Assembly: GCF_022129235.1 (NCBI RefSeq)
Contig: NZ_JADQAI010000002.1
Location: 124,001-188,000 of the forward strand
DNA length: 64,000 bases
Reading direction: 5' to 3'
Source: Psychrobacter sp. Ps6
Lineage (GTDB): Bacteria > Pseudomonadota > Gammaproteobacteria > Pseudomonadales > Moraxellaceae
Shown here: positions 47,156 to 56,819 of the stretch, one piece after another
How the letters are laid out: each line of letters starts with the position of its first letter
How positions within the stretch are numbered: position 1 is the first letter of the stretch
Translations under genes and position numbers: made by a program
Notes under the pieces: generated by a model
Told to the model about the DNA's origin: nothing
The model's database searches: none
The model's input: the letters and a program-made list of their open reading frames with translations, nothing else

Positions 47156-48151
47156 ATGATAAATTCTATGATGCAAGATCGCTTAATCAATCCGCTAGAA
47201 GGCGCGAACGACGCTCCTGACGCTAATATCCGACCAACATTATTGGCTGAGTATATTGGTCAGCCAGTGGTGCGTGAGCAAATGGAGGTGTTCATCGGTG
47301 CGGCTCGTGGCCGTGATGAGGCCTTAGATCACACGCTGATATTTGGTCCCCCAGGACTGGGTAAAACGACCCTTGCCAATATTATTGCTCGGGAGATGGG
47401 TGGTAATCTGCGCTCTACTTCAGGGCCTGTGCTTGAACGTCCAGGGGATTTGGCCGCTATGCTGACCAATCTAGAAGCGGGTGACGTGTTATTTATTGAT
47501 GAGATTCACCGTTTGAGCTCGGTTATTGAAGAGATACTCTATCCAGCGATGGAAGATTTTCAGCTGGATATTATGATTGGTGAAGGGCCTGCCGCACGTT
47601 CTATTAAACTTGATCTACCTCCTTTCACATTGGTGGCAGCAACTACCAGAGCAGGGCTATTGACCTCACCGTTGCGTGATCGTTTTGGTATCGTACAGCG
47701 TTTAGAGTTCTATAATATTGCTGATCTCACAACGATTGTGAGCCGGGCAGCACGTCTGATGCGGGTACCTATGAGTGAAGATGGTGCGATTGAGATTGCT
47801 CGCCGTGCCCGCGGTACACCAAGGATTGCTAACCGCCTGCTACGCCGTGTGCGCGATTATGCTGAGGTAAAAGGCGATGGCAGCATCAATGGTGCGATTG
47901 CAGGTAGTGCGCTAGATATGTTGGCAGTGGACAGACGAGGACTCGATCATCTAGACAGACGCTATATAGAGATATTACACGAGCGCTTTGATGGTGGTCC
48001 TGCTGGGGTAGAAGCCGTGGCAGCGGCAATGGCAGAGGATAGAGGTACGTTAGAGGACGTGATTGAGCCTTACCTCATTCAACAAGGATATGTCCTTCGT
48101 ACCGCTCGTGGACGGGTGCTGACACAGATGGCAATTGATCAAATGCTATAA
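47156..48151 (+). CDS. ruvB: Holliday junction branch migration ATPase RuvB
   Basis: RuvB is the hexameric AAA+ motor of branch migration. The motifs are Walker [18 protein letters not shown], Walker [16 protein letters not shown], sensor 1 [20 protein letters not shown], and the C-terminal winged helix. Length 331 residues. ATGs at 47156, 47168 and 47171 are all in frame and none has a clear ribosome binding site, so the start is uncertain by up to five residues. Confidence 0.96.
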   Translation: MINSMMQDRLINPLEGANDAPDANIRPTLLAEYIGQPVVREQMEVFIGAARGRDEALDHTLIFGPPGLGKTTLANIIAREMGGNLRSTSGPVLERPGDLAAMLTNLEAGDVLFIDEIHRLSSVIEEILYPAMEDFQLDIMIGEGPAARSIKLDLPPFTLVAATTRAGLLTSPLRDRFGIVQRLEFYNIADLTTIVSRAARLMRVPMSEDGAIEIARRARGTPRIANRLLRRVRDYAEVKGDGSINGAIAGSALDMLAVDRRGLDHLDRRYIEILHERFDGGPAGVEAVAAAMAEDRGTLEDVIEPYLIQQGYVLRTARGRVLTQMAIDQML

Positions 48152-48162
48152 AGATAAATATT

Positions 48163-48206
48163 AAAAAGTCGCCTACCTCCAATCAAAAGTAGGCGATTTT
48201 TTTTTG
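48163..48206. terminator. Bidirectional terminator between ruvB and the D-lactate dehydrogenase gene
   Basis: TCGCCTAC and GTAGGCGA form an 8-bp stem flanked by A and T tracts, with nine T on the right. Confidence 0.88.
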
Positions 48207-48227
48207 GCTATAGATTTAATAAGGCGA

Positions 48228-49655
48228 TTAGGAAGGAGATAAAGCCTCAGGCCATATTTTTCCTGGGTTTAGAATATTTTTGGGATCGAGGGCTGACTTG
48301 ACAGCTTGCATAAGTATTAGCGCATTTCCATGCTCTTGCTGCATATACTTCTGTTTCCCTTGCCCAATACCATGTTCGCCCGTACAGGTGCCATCCATCT
48401 CGATAGCTCGCGTAGCGAGACGACTGATAATCCCCTCAGCGGTGGCGACTTCTTCAGGATTTTTGGTATCGACCAGCAACAGAACATGAAAATTTCCATC
48501 ACCAACGTGACCGACAATCGGTCCAATCATCCCCGATGCTTCGATATCTTTTGCAGTCTCACTGACGCATTCAGCCAGTCGTGAGATAGGCACGCAGGCA
48601 TCAGTCGATAACGCGCTGGCTTCAGGCCTTAAGGCGGAACTGGCATGATACGCATTGTGCCTCGCTTGCCAAAGGCGCTTGCGCTCAGCCTCATTGGTAT
48701 CCCAAGCAAAATCATGCCCACCAAATTCTTCGATGATATCGCTAAAGAGTTGCGCTTGCTCAGCAACGCCTGCTTCTGTACCGTGAAACTCCACAAATAG
48801 GGTAGGCGTCTCGGTGAGATTCAGATTGGCATATTGGTTACAAGCTTTGATTTGCATCGCGTCAAGTAGTTCAATACGAGCAATAGGTAAGCACATCTGA
48901 ATAGTCAGCATCACTGCCTGACAAGCATCTTCAATGGTCGAAAAATGACAAATGCCACTACCTATACATTCGCTAATGCCAAACAGTTTCAGCGTGATTT
49001 CAGTGACAATTCCCAGTGTCCCTTCTGAACCGATCATCAGTCGTGTTAGATCATAGCCTGCGGCAGATTTTTTGGCTCGCGTGCCTGTTCGTACGATATC
49101 GCCACTTGCGGTCACTACTTCTAGTGCGAGTACCACATCTTTCATAGTGCCATAGCGCACCGCATTAGTACCTGAGGCGCGAGTGGCGACCATGCCACCG
49201 ATACTGGCATTAGCGCCGGGGTCTATCGGAAAAAACAGCCCTGTATCGCGCAGATAATGGTTCAGTTGCTCACGCGTCACGCCAGGCTGCACGGTAACGG
49301 TCAAATCTTCATTATGAACCTGCAAAATGGCATCCATTGCGTGCATGTCTATGCATAACCCGCCATAAGGTGCATTGAGTTGGCCTTCCAAAGACGAACC
49401 AATGCCAAATGCGATTACTGGCATCTCATACTGATTGCAAATTTTGACCGCCGCTGCTACTTCCTGTTTATCCTGTACCGTTAATACTGCATCTGGTGGC
49501 TGATTGGTGAGCCACGTCATCGTATGGCCATGTTGCTCACGCACTGTTGAATTCACACTTAATTGTTTGCCAAAACGTTCCTGCAAAGCTGTAATGGCCA
49601 AGCTATGGTCTGGCTTGATAGTGTTATCAGTCTGTGACAATGGTAGTGATGACAT
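48228..49655 (-). CDS. FAD-linked D-lactate dehydrogenase / glycolate oxidase GlcD family
   Basis: This 475-residue flavoprotein has the PCMH FAD domain (PVIAFGIGSSLEGQ, DPGANASIGGMVATRASGTN, GYDLTRLMIGSEGTLG) and the FAD-oxidase C-terminal domain (GHVGDGNFHVLLLVDT, EMDGTCTGEHGIGQGK, MQAVKSALDPKNILNPGKI). It resembles the D-lactate dehydrogenase (cytochrome) group, which passes electrons to the respiratory chain; a 2-hydroxyacid such as glycolate is possible. No glcE/glcF neighbours are present, which favours a single-subunit D-lactate enzyme. TAGGATT precedes the ATG. Confidence 0.85.
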   Translation of the reverse strand: MSSLPLSQTDNTIKPDHSLAITALQERFGKQLSVNSTVREQHGHTMTWLTNQPPDAVLTVQDKQEVAAAVKICNQYEMPVIAFGIGSSLEGQLNAPYGGLCIDMHAMDAILQVHNEDLTVTVQPGVTREQLNHYLRDTGLFFPIDPGANASIGGMVATRASGTNAVRYGTMKDVVLALEVVTASGDIVRTGTRAKKSAAGYDLTRLMIGSEGTLGIVTEITLKLFGISECIGSGICHFSTIEDACQAVMLTIQMCLPIARIELLDAMQIKACNQYANLNLTETPTLFVEFHGTEAGVAEQAQLFSDIIEEFGGHDFAWDTNEAERKRLWQARHNAYHASSALRPEASALSTDACVPISRLAECVSETAKDIEASGMIGPIVGHVGDGNFHVLLLVDTKNPEEVATAEGIISRLATRAIEMDGTCTGEHGIGQGKQKYMQQEHGNALILMQAVKSALDPKNILNPGKIWPEALSPS

Positions 49656-49751
49656 GATGAATCCTATAGATAATGCGACTATTTGGCATTAAGTTAGCAT
49701 ATTCAATATCCATTTGATATACTTTAATGACAGGCATTTGTTCTATATTAA

Positions 49752-51410
49752 TTAAGCTAGAATACGCCACACAACGGCTAAAACAGCTAACAAATAAAAC
49801 AATGGCGCAAACCAGCCCACTTGAGTAGCGATAGCAATAAAAATAGCAAATCCTGCTAATGCCAACCAGTCGCGGCGACGGTCGTTGAGCATATCGGCGC
49901 GTATTTGTTGTATTTCACGCAGTTGGCTGTCCTGCCGTGATCCTTGTGAGGCAAGGCTTTGTAGCCCTTGATCCAGCAACTTTGGGATATCAGTGGTAGA
50001 CAGTAGCATTTCAGGCAATTGTTGACGTAGTTGCTGCAGATTACGCATCGGGTCTAACTGTTCTTTAATCCAGCTACTCAAGATTGGTTTGGCAAGTGAC
50101 CAGATATCAAGATCAGGATATAGGTCACGACCGAGACCTTCTACATGTACCAAGGTTTTGAGCAATAGCATCAGCTGCGGCGGGATACTCATATGATGGC
50201 GACGAGCAATGTCTAAAATCTGCATCAGCACACCAGCAAAATCGATATCGTTGATTGATTTTTGTAGCATGGGGCCTACGGTACGCTTCATATCACGCAT
50301 CAGCGCATGTTTATCAGCATTTGGTGGTATCCAACCTGCACGGCTAACGATATCAACGACCGCGGTAAAGTTGTTATTCATGACTGCTAGTAGCATACGT
50401 GCCACGATAAGCTGATCGTCTTTTGACAGGGTACCCATGATGGCGCAATCAAGCCCGATATAGCGTGGCTGATGACCCAAATCAACCGCTGCCATATCTG
50501 CATGCAATGTTTTGACAGGCGGTGTTTCTACGAAGACATTACCTGGATGCATATCGGCATGAAAAAAGTTATCACGGAAGACTTGGGTAAAAAATATTGT
50601 TAAGCCTTTCTCTGCAAGCGCGGCACGGTCATAACCCAGCTGATCAAATACCTCAATTTGTGAGATTGGAACCCCTTGGATACGCTCCATAACTATCACA
50701 TTTTTGGTAGCATCATACACTTCGGGTACATACATCAGTGCTGAACCCAAAAAGTTGTTGCGCATCTGGATAGTGTTGTCCGCCTCAAGGGTCAAATCCA
50801 GCTCATTGAGCATTACTTGTCGATAGTCTTCAACAATATCGATGATATGCACAGCACGCGCCGCTTCGATACGAGCTGATGCCCAACTTGCCAGTTCTCG
50901 CAATAATTCAAAATCAGAGACAATCACAGTACGAATATCAGGACGCACGACTTTAACCACCACTTCACGCCCATCATGCAGAGCTGCAGTATGGACTTGG
51001 GCGATAGAGGCTGCTGCCAATGGTTTGATATCGAAACGAGCAAACAATGTATCGATGGACTGACCGAGGCCATGTTTTGGATGCTCAATTTGAGCGACAG
51101 CAATATCAGCATCGAAAGGTTTAACTTTATCCTGTAGCTGTACTAATTGAGCGATGATCTCAGGCGGTACCAAGTCGCGACGCGTTGAGAGTAGCTGGCC
51201 TAATTTGAGAAACAACGTACCCATATCTTCAAGAGCGTACTTGATCCCATTTGGCTGATGCTTTTTACCCCATGCTGCTGGATGCGTACGAATTAATCGT
51301 GCTAAAGGTTGCAGCTGTGGCGCTTCTTCGACAGATAAATGGGTATCAAGGCGATAAGTTGCGGCGATACGCCAAAGCTCAAGTAGACGGGCGCGGTGAG
51401 ATAGTAGCAT
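49752..51410 (-). CDS. ubiB: Ubiquinone biosynthesis kinase-like protein UbiB
   Basis: UbiB is an atypical kinase/ATPase of the ABC1/ADCK family needed for ubiquinone synthesis. The signature KxGQ is in LFLKLGQLLSTRRDLVPPEI; the Ala-rich loop AAASIAQVHTA, VVVKVVRP, ELDLTLEADN and FFHADMHPGNVFV are present. Two C-terminal membrane helices end the protein. The ATG at 51410 gives 552 residues; a TTG at 51431 is in frame, and neither has a clear ribosome binding site. It is the last gene of the ubiE-ubiJ-ubiB run. Confidence 0.94.
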   Translation of the reverse strand: MLLSHRARLLELWRIAATYRLDTHLSVEEAPQLQPLARLIRTHPAAWGKKHQPNGIKYALEDMGTLFLKLGQLLSTRRDLVPPEIIAQLVQLQDKVKPFDADIAVAQIEHPKHGLGQSIDTLFARFDIKPLAAASIAQVHTAALHDGREVVVKVVRPDIRTVIVSDFELLRELASWASARIEAARAVHIIDIVEDYRQVMLNELDLTLEADNTIQMRNNFLGSALMYVPEVYDATKNVIVMERIQGVPISQIEVFDQLGYDRAALAEKGLTIFFTQVFRDNFFHADMHPGNVFVETPPVKTLHADMAAVDLGHQPRYIGLDCAIMGTLSKDDQLIVARMLLAVMNNNFTAVVDIVSRAGWIPPNADKHALMRDMKRTVGPMLQKSINDIDFAGVLMQILDIARRHHMSIPPQLMLLLKTLVHVEGLGRDLYPDLDIWSLAKPILSSWIKEQLDPMRNLQQLRQQLPEMLLSTTDIPKLLDQGLQSLASQGSRQDSQLREIQQIRADMLNDRRRDWLALAGFAIFIAIATQVGWFAPLFYLLAVLAVVWRILA

Positions 51411-51528
51411 GGGATTGGGTACTCTGGACAAAAACGAAAATAGGGTAGGCGCTATGCGTCATTATAGACAATGCTATAAATAATAGCGTGTGCTCATCAT
51501 TGATAAGATGAGCTATTAATAAAACAAA

Positions 51529-52233
51529 CTACTGATGAAAAGAATTGTTGAGAAAACGTGCTTGCTCTTCTTTGATAGCCGCAAGCTTGGCCTCTTCACG
51601 TTCGACATCAGCACGCAACTTTAGAATCTGCTGTTTGAGATCGTTGACTTCAGCGACCTCGACAGGGTCAGGCGCGCTATTGCCTGCCACATCATTGGCC
51701 CAATCGCTGACATCGTCAAATGCGCGTTTGGCACTATGACGCCAGCTGCCTTTGAGCTGAGAGATAAGAAGATGTAATTGGCTGGCCATTGGTTTGCCGA
51801 TTAATGGCTCAAGCTGCCCAGCCAAATCAGGATCAAAGCCAGCCACCAACTGTTTGAGCTGCATCAGTACTTTGTAATCGCCAGCGATTGGTAAGTTACC
51901 CTCCGCGCCGCGCATCAGGTTGAGTAGCTGCGCTGGATTATCGACCGTGATGGTACAGTCCGGACGGCTATGACCCAAACGGGCACGCTCCATACTGGCT
52001 TTTTGGCGCTCATTCATCTGACCACTTGGCTCAAATACACTGTCTGTCGTGACTGGCTCAAAACGTAAACGTTCATGAGTGAACAATACGTCCAAATGAA
52101 TGTCAGGCATGCCCATATTGAGACGCAATACTTTACCAGCAAGCGGCGCTAACCCTGCCTTGGTAATCTCGTCACTCGCAATAGCAATGTTAATCAGCTT
52201 CTCGGCACCAGCCAATAGTAAAACAGTCAGCAT
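51529..52233 (-). CDS. ubiJ: Ubiquinone biosynthesis accessory factor UbiJ
   Basis: UbiJ has an SCP2 lipid-binding domain that gathers ubiquinone intermediates for the soluble Ubi metabolon. The N-terminus (LLLAGAEKLINIAI, FEPV) and the SCP2-like core (DCTITVDNPAQLLNLMRGAE) fit the family. The C-terminus is a coiled coil (LKQQILKLRADVEREEAKLA). The 234-residue length is close to E. coli (201) with a longer coil. Its place between ubiE and ubiB confirms the call. Confidence 0.93.
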   Translation of the reverse strand: MLTVLLLAGAEKLINIAIASDEITKAGLAPLAGKVLRLNMGMPDIHLDVLFTHERLRFEPVTTDSVFEPSGQMNERQKASMERARLGHSRPDCTITVDNPAQLLNLMRGAEGNLPIAGDYKVLMQLKQLVAGFDPDLAGQLEPLIGKPMASQLHLLISQLKGSWRHSAKRAFDDVSDWANDVAGNSAPDPVEVAEVNDLKQQILKLRADVEREEAKLAAIKEEQARFLNNSFHQ

Positions 52234-52313
52234 AAGGCTCTCGCATCATTAATTGAGCGCCTTTGAGTCAGCGCGTCGTATGTTGAGTTCAATATAGTAT
52301 TGTTAATTGTATT

Positions 52314-53363
52314 TTATACTTTAAAACCACGATGTACAGCGACAATGCCAGCAGTCAGGTTATGATAATCACAATTCTCAAATCCTGCTTGTTGCATCAT
52401 CTGTTTCAGCGTTTGCTGATCAGGATGCATACGGATTGATTCCGCCAAGTATTGATAGCTTTCAGAATCATTAGCAATCAGTTTGCCCATCATTGGCAGC
52501 GCTGTGAATGAATACAAGTCATATGCTTTAGATAATGGCTCAAATACGGGCTTTGAGAATTCTAAAATCAATAAGCGACCACCTGGCTTTAGGACACGGT
52601 ACATCGCACGCAGTGCTGCATCTTTGTCGGTGACATTACGTAAACCAAAGCTGATGGTGACTAGATCAAAGCTGTTGTCATCAAATGGTGCCAAGGTTTC
52701 AGCATTTGCCAATACAAAATCAACGTTATTGCAGCCGGCATTGATTAATCGCTCGCGGCCCACTTCTAGCATGGCGGCATTGATATCAGATAATACAACA
52801 TGGCCATTTCTACCGACTTCACGGCTGAATACTTTGGCTAAATCACCTGTACCGCCCGCGATATCGAGTACATGCTGACCAGCACGAACGCCTGATAGGC
52901 TAATGGCGTAACGCTTCCATAGACGATGAATACCAAATGACATGAGATCATTCATGATGTCGTATTTTTTGGCGACAGAGGTGAATACATCAGCCACACG
53001 TGCTTGTTTTTCGGCCTTATTGACTGTCTTATAACCAAAGTGGGTTTGCTCGTTACCATCAGTTTCAGGCGTATGTGGGTTATTGATATCATCACGCTGA
53101 TTGAAAAGCGCTTGCCTTTCTGTGCGTACTGAAGTATCTGTGCTGGTTAGTTTTTCGGTATTTGGCATAGTCGTTTGTTGGCCTTGTGGCGTTCCAGTTG
53201 GTAGGTCTTGGACTTTAGTAAAGTCATTATTGCTGTTATCTCTAGTAGATGCAGCTGTCTGCGCGCGTAATATTTGCGCGCTGATCTTTTGGTTATGATC
53301 GATACTGTCTTTTACCAATTTGTCTTGCAAATGAGCGTTGTTATTACTTGATGTGTCGGTCAT
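52314..53363 (-). CDS. ubiE: Ubiquinone/menaquinone methyltransferase UbiE with N-terminal extension
   Basis: UbiE C-methylates the ring in ubiquinone synthesis. The catalytic part (about residues 108-349) has [20 protein letters not shown], the SAM motif [38 protein letters not shown] sequence and [20 protein letters not shown]. About 107 polar, Asn/Gln/Thr/Asp-rich residues precede it; E. coli UbiE (251 residues) lacks these. TAGGAT just before the ATG at 53363 supports the long form. Internal start at Met66 (about 53168) is the alternative. Confidence 0.93.
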   Translation of the reverse strand: MTDTSSNNNAHLQDKLVKDSIDHNQKISAQILRAQTAASTRDNSNNDFTKVQDLPTGTPQGQQTTMPNTEKLTSTDTSVRTERQALFNQRDDINNPHTPETDGNEQTHFGYKTVNKAEKQARVADVFTSVAKKYDIMNDLMSFGIHRLWKRYAISLSGVRAGQHVLDIAGGTGDLAKVFSREVGRNGHVVLSDINAAMLEVGRERLINAGCNNVDFVLANAETLAPFDDNSFDLVTISFGLRNVTDKDAALRAMYRVLKPGGRLLILEFSKPVFEPLSKAYDLYSFTALPMMGKLIANDSESYQYLAESIRMHPDQQTLKQMMQQAGFENCDYHNLTAGIVAVHRGFKV

Positions 53364-53447
53364 TACATTATCCTAAGGTTTGTTTTTATTAGGCTATGTA
53401 CAGCCTGAGATATGCCAAGAATTAATTAGCTATTTAGCGTATTTATT

Positions 53448-54152
53448 CTATGATACACCAAACCCTACTGGCTTACTGCCATTATGTACTTCATCAACAA
53501 TTAGCAGTTCACGTTCACAAAACGGTTCAATAAAACTGCTTACACTACTTAAAGGTTTCATAGCTTTGAAGCCTGCGTCGATGAAATCATAAAGTGGCTG
53601 GTAATTGCTGCGATAAGCAGCACCCTTTGCCAAAGCAAAAGCCTTTTTGAGCATAAAGGTATTTAAGTGTTTGTCAGTTCGGTAACAAACGTCTTTTAGG
53701 TTGGCAATCTGTACTCGGCGTTCAGCTTCTTCATCAACTGCACGGTAGGCAGCTAGCATATTGTCTGCGTTCACTGGTAAGTTTCGATCGAGTAGCCACT
53801 CAGCCAAATGTAGATCGAGCTCAATGGCCAAAATTGCTGCTTGAATACCCATACTACCAGCTTCTAATGCAGACTCTTTGGCAAGACGTTCTAGTTTTTT
53901 GGCTTTTGGCAGGATACGGGCCAGTTGTTTTGCTAGTATCTCGAACTCATCACCACCATATAACTTCGTTAAAAAATAATCTGCCATTAGCTGGTTTTTG
54001 GGTTGTTCAAACAGTGCACGATGGGTGTGACGGATACGTACTTGTTGCCATGTTTGTACTTCGTTGAGCTTGGCTCTCAATACGTCATTTTCATGGTGAG
54101 GCAGAGCCCAAAAATGTGTCAAATGCTGTTGCAAGTCGGCTAAAGCGGTCAT
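53448..54152 (-). CDS. FFLEELY-motif-like protein of unknown function
   Basis: This 234-residue soluble, largely helical protein has no signal peptide. It contains ADYFLTKLYGGDEF, a variant of the pattern that names the FFLEELY-motif family, and CYRTDKHLNTFMLKKAFALA. It lies 84 bases upstream of ubiE on the same strand, and the family is often seen near ubiE in related bacteria (from memory), so a role linked to ubiquinone is possible but unproven. TAGGATT precedes the ATG. Confidence 0.65.
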   Translation of the reverse strand: MTALADLQQHLTHFWALPHHENDVLRAKLNEVQTWQQVRIRHTHRALFEQPKNQLMADYFLTKLYGGDEFEILAKQLARILPKAKKLERLAKESALEAGSMGIQAAILAIELDLHLAEWLLDRNLPVNADNMLAAYRAVDEEAERRVQIANLKDVCYRTDKHLNTFMLKKAFALAKGAAYRSNYQPLYDFIDAGFKAMKPLSSVSSFIEPFCERELLIVDEVHNGSKPVGFGVS

Positions 54153-54500
54153 GGCAGTAAATCCTATAATAAAAATAGATAATATTGAAAATTTGAGGCA
54201 GCGTTATTGTGGTTATTTAACCGCACAAGCTTTTGAATGGCTATTTTAGCAAGTATTAAAAATTGTGTTCACCATAAAAGAAAATAAATGAGAATACAAA
54301 TGCCAAACTGTTACATAGCAATATTATTTACTCGATTGGCGCAATGCTATGATGAAATAGCGTCAAGACTTCTGATGAAATCACTCTAGTATAAAATGCG
54401 ATGTCAAAAAGAGTCTGCCAAGCCAGAGTATCTAATATCGTTCAATGGCAAAGCAGTGTAATAACAATATCATTCAATAACAATAAAAGTGAGTCCAATC
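54153..54500. other. Divergent intergenic region upstream of the polyphosphate phosphotransferase gene
   Basis: This 348-base AT-rich stretch holds no gene. It contains repeated CATTCAA/TTCAATG words but no motif I can name, and no convincing Pho box. Confidence 0.35.
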
Positions 54501-56180
54501 ATGTCCCAGAAAAATGATACTACTGAACCAGAGGCACCACAAGCGGTCAGTTCGCAGTTTAGTGAGCAAGTCGTCGAGGAGCGCCTAACGCCCAATCCTT
54601 TGAGTCAGTTTTCTATGGACAAGGATGCACTTAGGCTCGCCTTGGTTACGGCGCAGTACGCACTGAGAGCTACTCGGCAACAGACACCGCCAACGCTTAA
54701 TAAACCAACAGGGCTGCTGGTACTCGTCAATGGGATGGAGCAGGCAGGCAAGGGTACTGCCGTTAAGCAATTGAGGCAATGGGTCGATCCAAGATTACTT
54801 AAAGTTGAGGCGACCGTTGGTCATGCGCCGCTAAGCTATCAGCCTATTTGGCAAGTTCATACTGGCGCGATGCCGCGCCATGGCGATGTGATGGTTTATT
54901 TTGGTAATTGGTATGCTGACTTGTTATACAACGTCATGCGCATAGCAACATCGAATACTGAAAATAAAAAGAAGCAATCGAAACATCGAAAGCATATCGA
55001 TACAAATACGCTGCCTATTGCGAAATGGCAAGCTTATTTACAGCAGCAGTTAGCTGAGCTCAAAGCATTTGAGCAGGATCTTATAGCCAATCACACTAGG
55101 CTACTGAAATGCTGGTTCCATGTGGATATAGAAACGCTGCATAGCCGCCTACAAGATAGTGAGGCTGATCCACAGTTTTTATATCAAATTAACTGGAACA
55201 GCAAAAAAGTGATCGAAAAATTTAATGAGGTTGCAGCCACTCTTTTACGGCAACAAGATGACTGGATCATCATCGATGGTGATGATAAATCGGCAGCGGC
55301 AGATAATTTTTGTCATGAAGTCCTACATGCGATGCAAATGGCGCTCGTTAGTAGTCGTACCAGTACAACCGAATCTACAGAAAAAAAACCACCGTCCAAG
55401 ACAAAAAAATCCAAACTAAAAGTTGAACAGGCGCCGTTCGAACCGGTAAAGATACCGAAAAGCTTGACCAATATTGATGATTCAAAGATCAGTAAGTCTG
55501 AATATAATGATGCTTTGACAAAGAAACAAACACATCTCGCTGAATTACTACGGGCGCGTCAAGGTCGTCATGTTGTCTTTGCCTTTGAAGGCATGGATGC
55601 GGCTGGGAAAGGAGGCGCAATTAAAAGGCTAGTTGCCGCACTCGATCCACGTGAATATCAAATTTACAATATCGGCGCACCGATGTTATACGAGAATCAG
55701 CACCCTTATTTGTGGCGCTTTTGGACGAAATTACCTAATGAGCAAACAAACCATGTTAGCCGTATCGCTATCTTCGATCGCACTTGGTATGGGCGCGTGC
55801 TGGTTGAACGTATTGAAGGGTTTACTACCGATGAGGAGTGGCAGCGTGCCTATGATGAAATCAATCGTTTTGAATCGGACTTAGTGGAGGCTGGGACACT
55901 GGTCATCAAATACTGGTTAGCTATTGATAAAAAAGAGCAGCTAAAACGCTTCGAAGCCCGACAAGATACACCGCACAAGCAATTCAAACTCACTGATGAT
56001 GACTGGCGCAATCGTGATAAATGGTCAGATTACGTGCAATCTGCAGCAGATATGCTGGCACGCACCAATACAAAAACAGCGCCATGGTGTATTATCGCGA
56101 CCAATGAGAAGCGACAAGCGCGTTTAGACGTTTTAGATCATGCTATACAGCAGCTATCGGAAGCCTCTGACAGCAAATAG
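54501..56180 (+). CDS. pap: Tandem-domain PPK2: polyphosphate:AMP phosphotransferase
   Basis: This 559-residue protein has two fused PPK2 domains. The N-terminal copy (about 40-290) has a degenerate Walker A, NGMEQAGKGTAVKQL. The C-terminal copy (about 330-550) has the full motif FEGMDAAGKGGAIKRL, plus FDRTWYGRVLVERIEGF for the lid region. A Lys/Ser/Thr-rich linker joins them. Two-domain PPK2 enzymes of this kind (class II, first described in Acinetobacter) phosphorylate AMP to ADP with polyphosphate; the C-terminal domain is catalytic. The Pit phosphate transporter gene follows. Confidence 0.88.
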   Translation: MSQKNDTTEPEAPQAVSSQFSEQVVEERLTPNPLSQFSMDKDALRLALVTAQYALRATRQQTPPTLNKPTGLLVLVNGMEQAGKGTAVKQLRQWVDPRLLKVEATVGHAPLSYQPIWQVHTGAMPRHGDVMVYFGNWYADLLYNVMRIATSNTENKKKQSKHRKHIDTNTLPIAKWQAYLQQQLAELKAFEQDLIANHTRLLKCWFHVDIETLHSRLQDSEADPQFLYQINWNSKKVIEKFNEVAATLLRQQDDWIIIDGDDKSAAADNFCHEVLHAMQMALVSSRTSTTESTEKKPPSKTKKSKLKVEQAPFEPVKIPKSLTNIDDSKISKSEYNDALTKKQTHLAELLRARQGRHVVFAFEGMDAAGKGGAIKRLVAALDPREYQIYNIGAPMLYENQHPYLWRFWTKLPNEQTNHVSRIAIFDRTWYGRVLVERIEGFTTDEEWQRAYDEINRFESDLVEAGTLVIKYWLAIDKKEQLKRFEARQDTPHKQFKLTDDDWRNRDKWSDYVQSAADMLARTNTKTAPWCIIATNEKRQARLDVLDHAIQQLSEASDSK

Positions 56181-56819
56181 CTATCAAAAAATAACTAAGA
56201 TTTACAGGTTGTTTATACTTTTAAAAACCATTTTTTCCCAATTTTGCTTAGGGAAACATACGAAATTTAATCTGTCATTGATAAAGGATGAATTCTGTGG
56301 ACACGCTCACAGTTACAAATCTTGCAATATCATTATGCATTATGTGATTATATTTAATATAATAGGGCCGCAATTGTCTTTACCCTGTCGTAAAATGTGC
56401 TGACAGATGCATATCTTATGATGGGTACAAATGTTTAAAAGACATTATCGCCGTATCTAAGTATTGATAAACACTTTATTGATAAAAAATGTACTGATAA
56501 AAACCGTAACATCACCAGAAAGATAAGCCGCAAGATGCTGTAATCAAATGATTGGGCAATATACTTTGCGGCTTTTTGATATGTAATGCGTTTTTACAGA
56601 GAAGCGTATCAGCACTCTGAATCAAGCATAGATAAATGATTTTAAGGTACGGCAGCAGAATCCGTTAAACATTATTGTTTAGCGTTCATTGTTTAAAAAG
56701 CACGTTGCGCATTTATCATCATGCTACTTTAGTGCGTGGTTTTAAAACTCACATGTATGGCTGCGCAATGTTACTAATCGCATATAATTTCAATCAGCTT
56801 ACGCAGGACGTATCAACGT
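56181..56819. other. Gene-free region between the PPK2 gene and pit
   Basis: This 639-base AT-rich stretch has no gene with protein-like character. It holds the terminator-like hairpin at 56525-56578 and presumably the pit promoter. CTGTCAT occurs at about 56272 but without the second half needed for a Pho box. GCAGGACG before 56820 is the ribosome binding site. Confidence 0.35.
56525..56578 (+). terminator. Probable terminator of the PPK2 gene
   Basis: AGCCGCAAG and CTTTGCGGCT pair with one bulge around a long 30-base loop, followed by TTTTT. It lies about 345 bases past the stop. Confidence 0.55.

Noticed and set aside
56265..56300. Pho box upstream of pit
   Set aside because: Only one CTGTCAT-like half is present; the second repeat at the required 11-base spacing is missing, and the site is more than 500 bases from pit.
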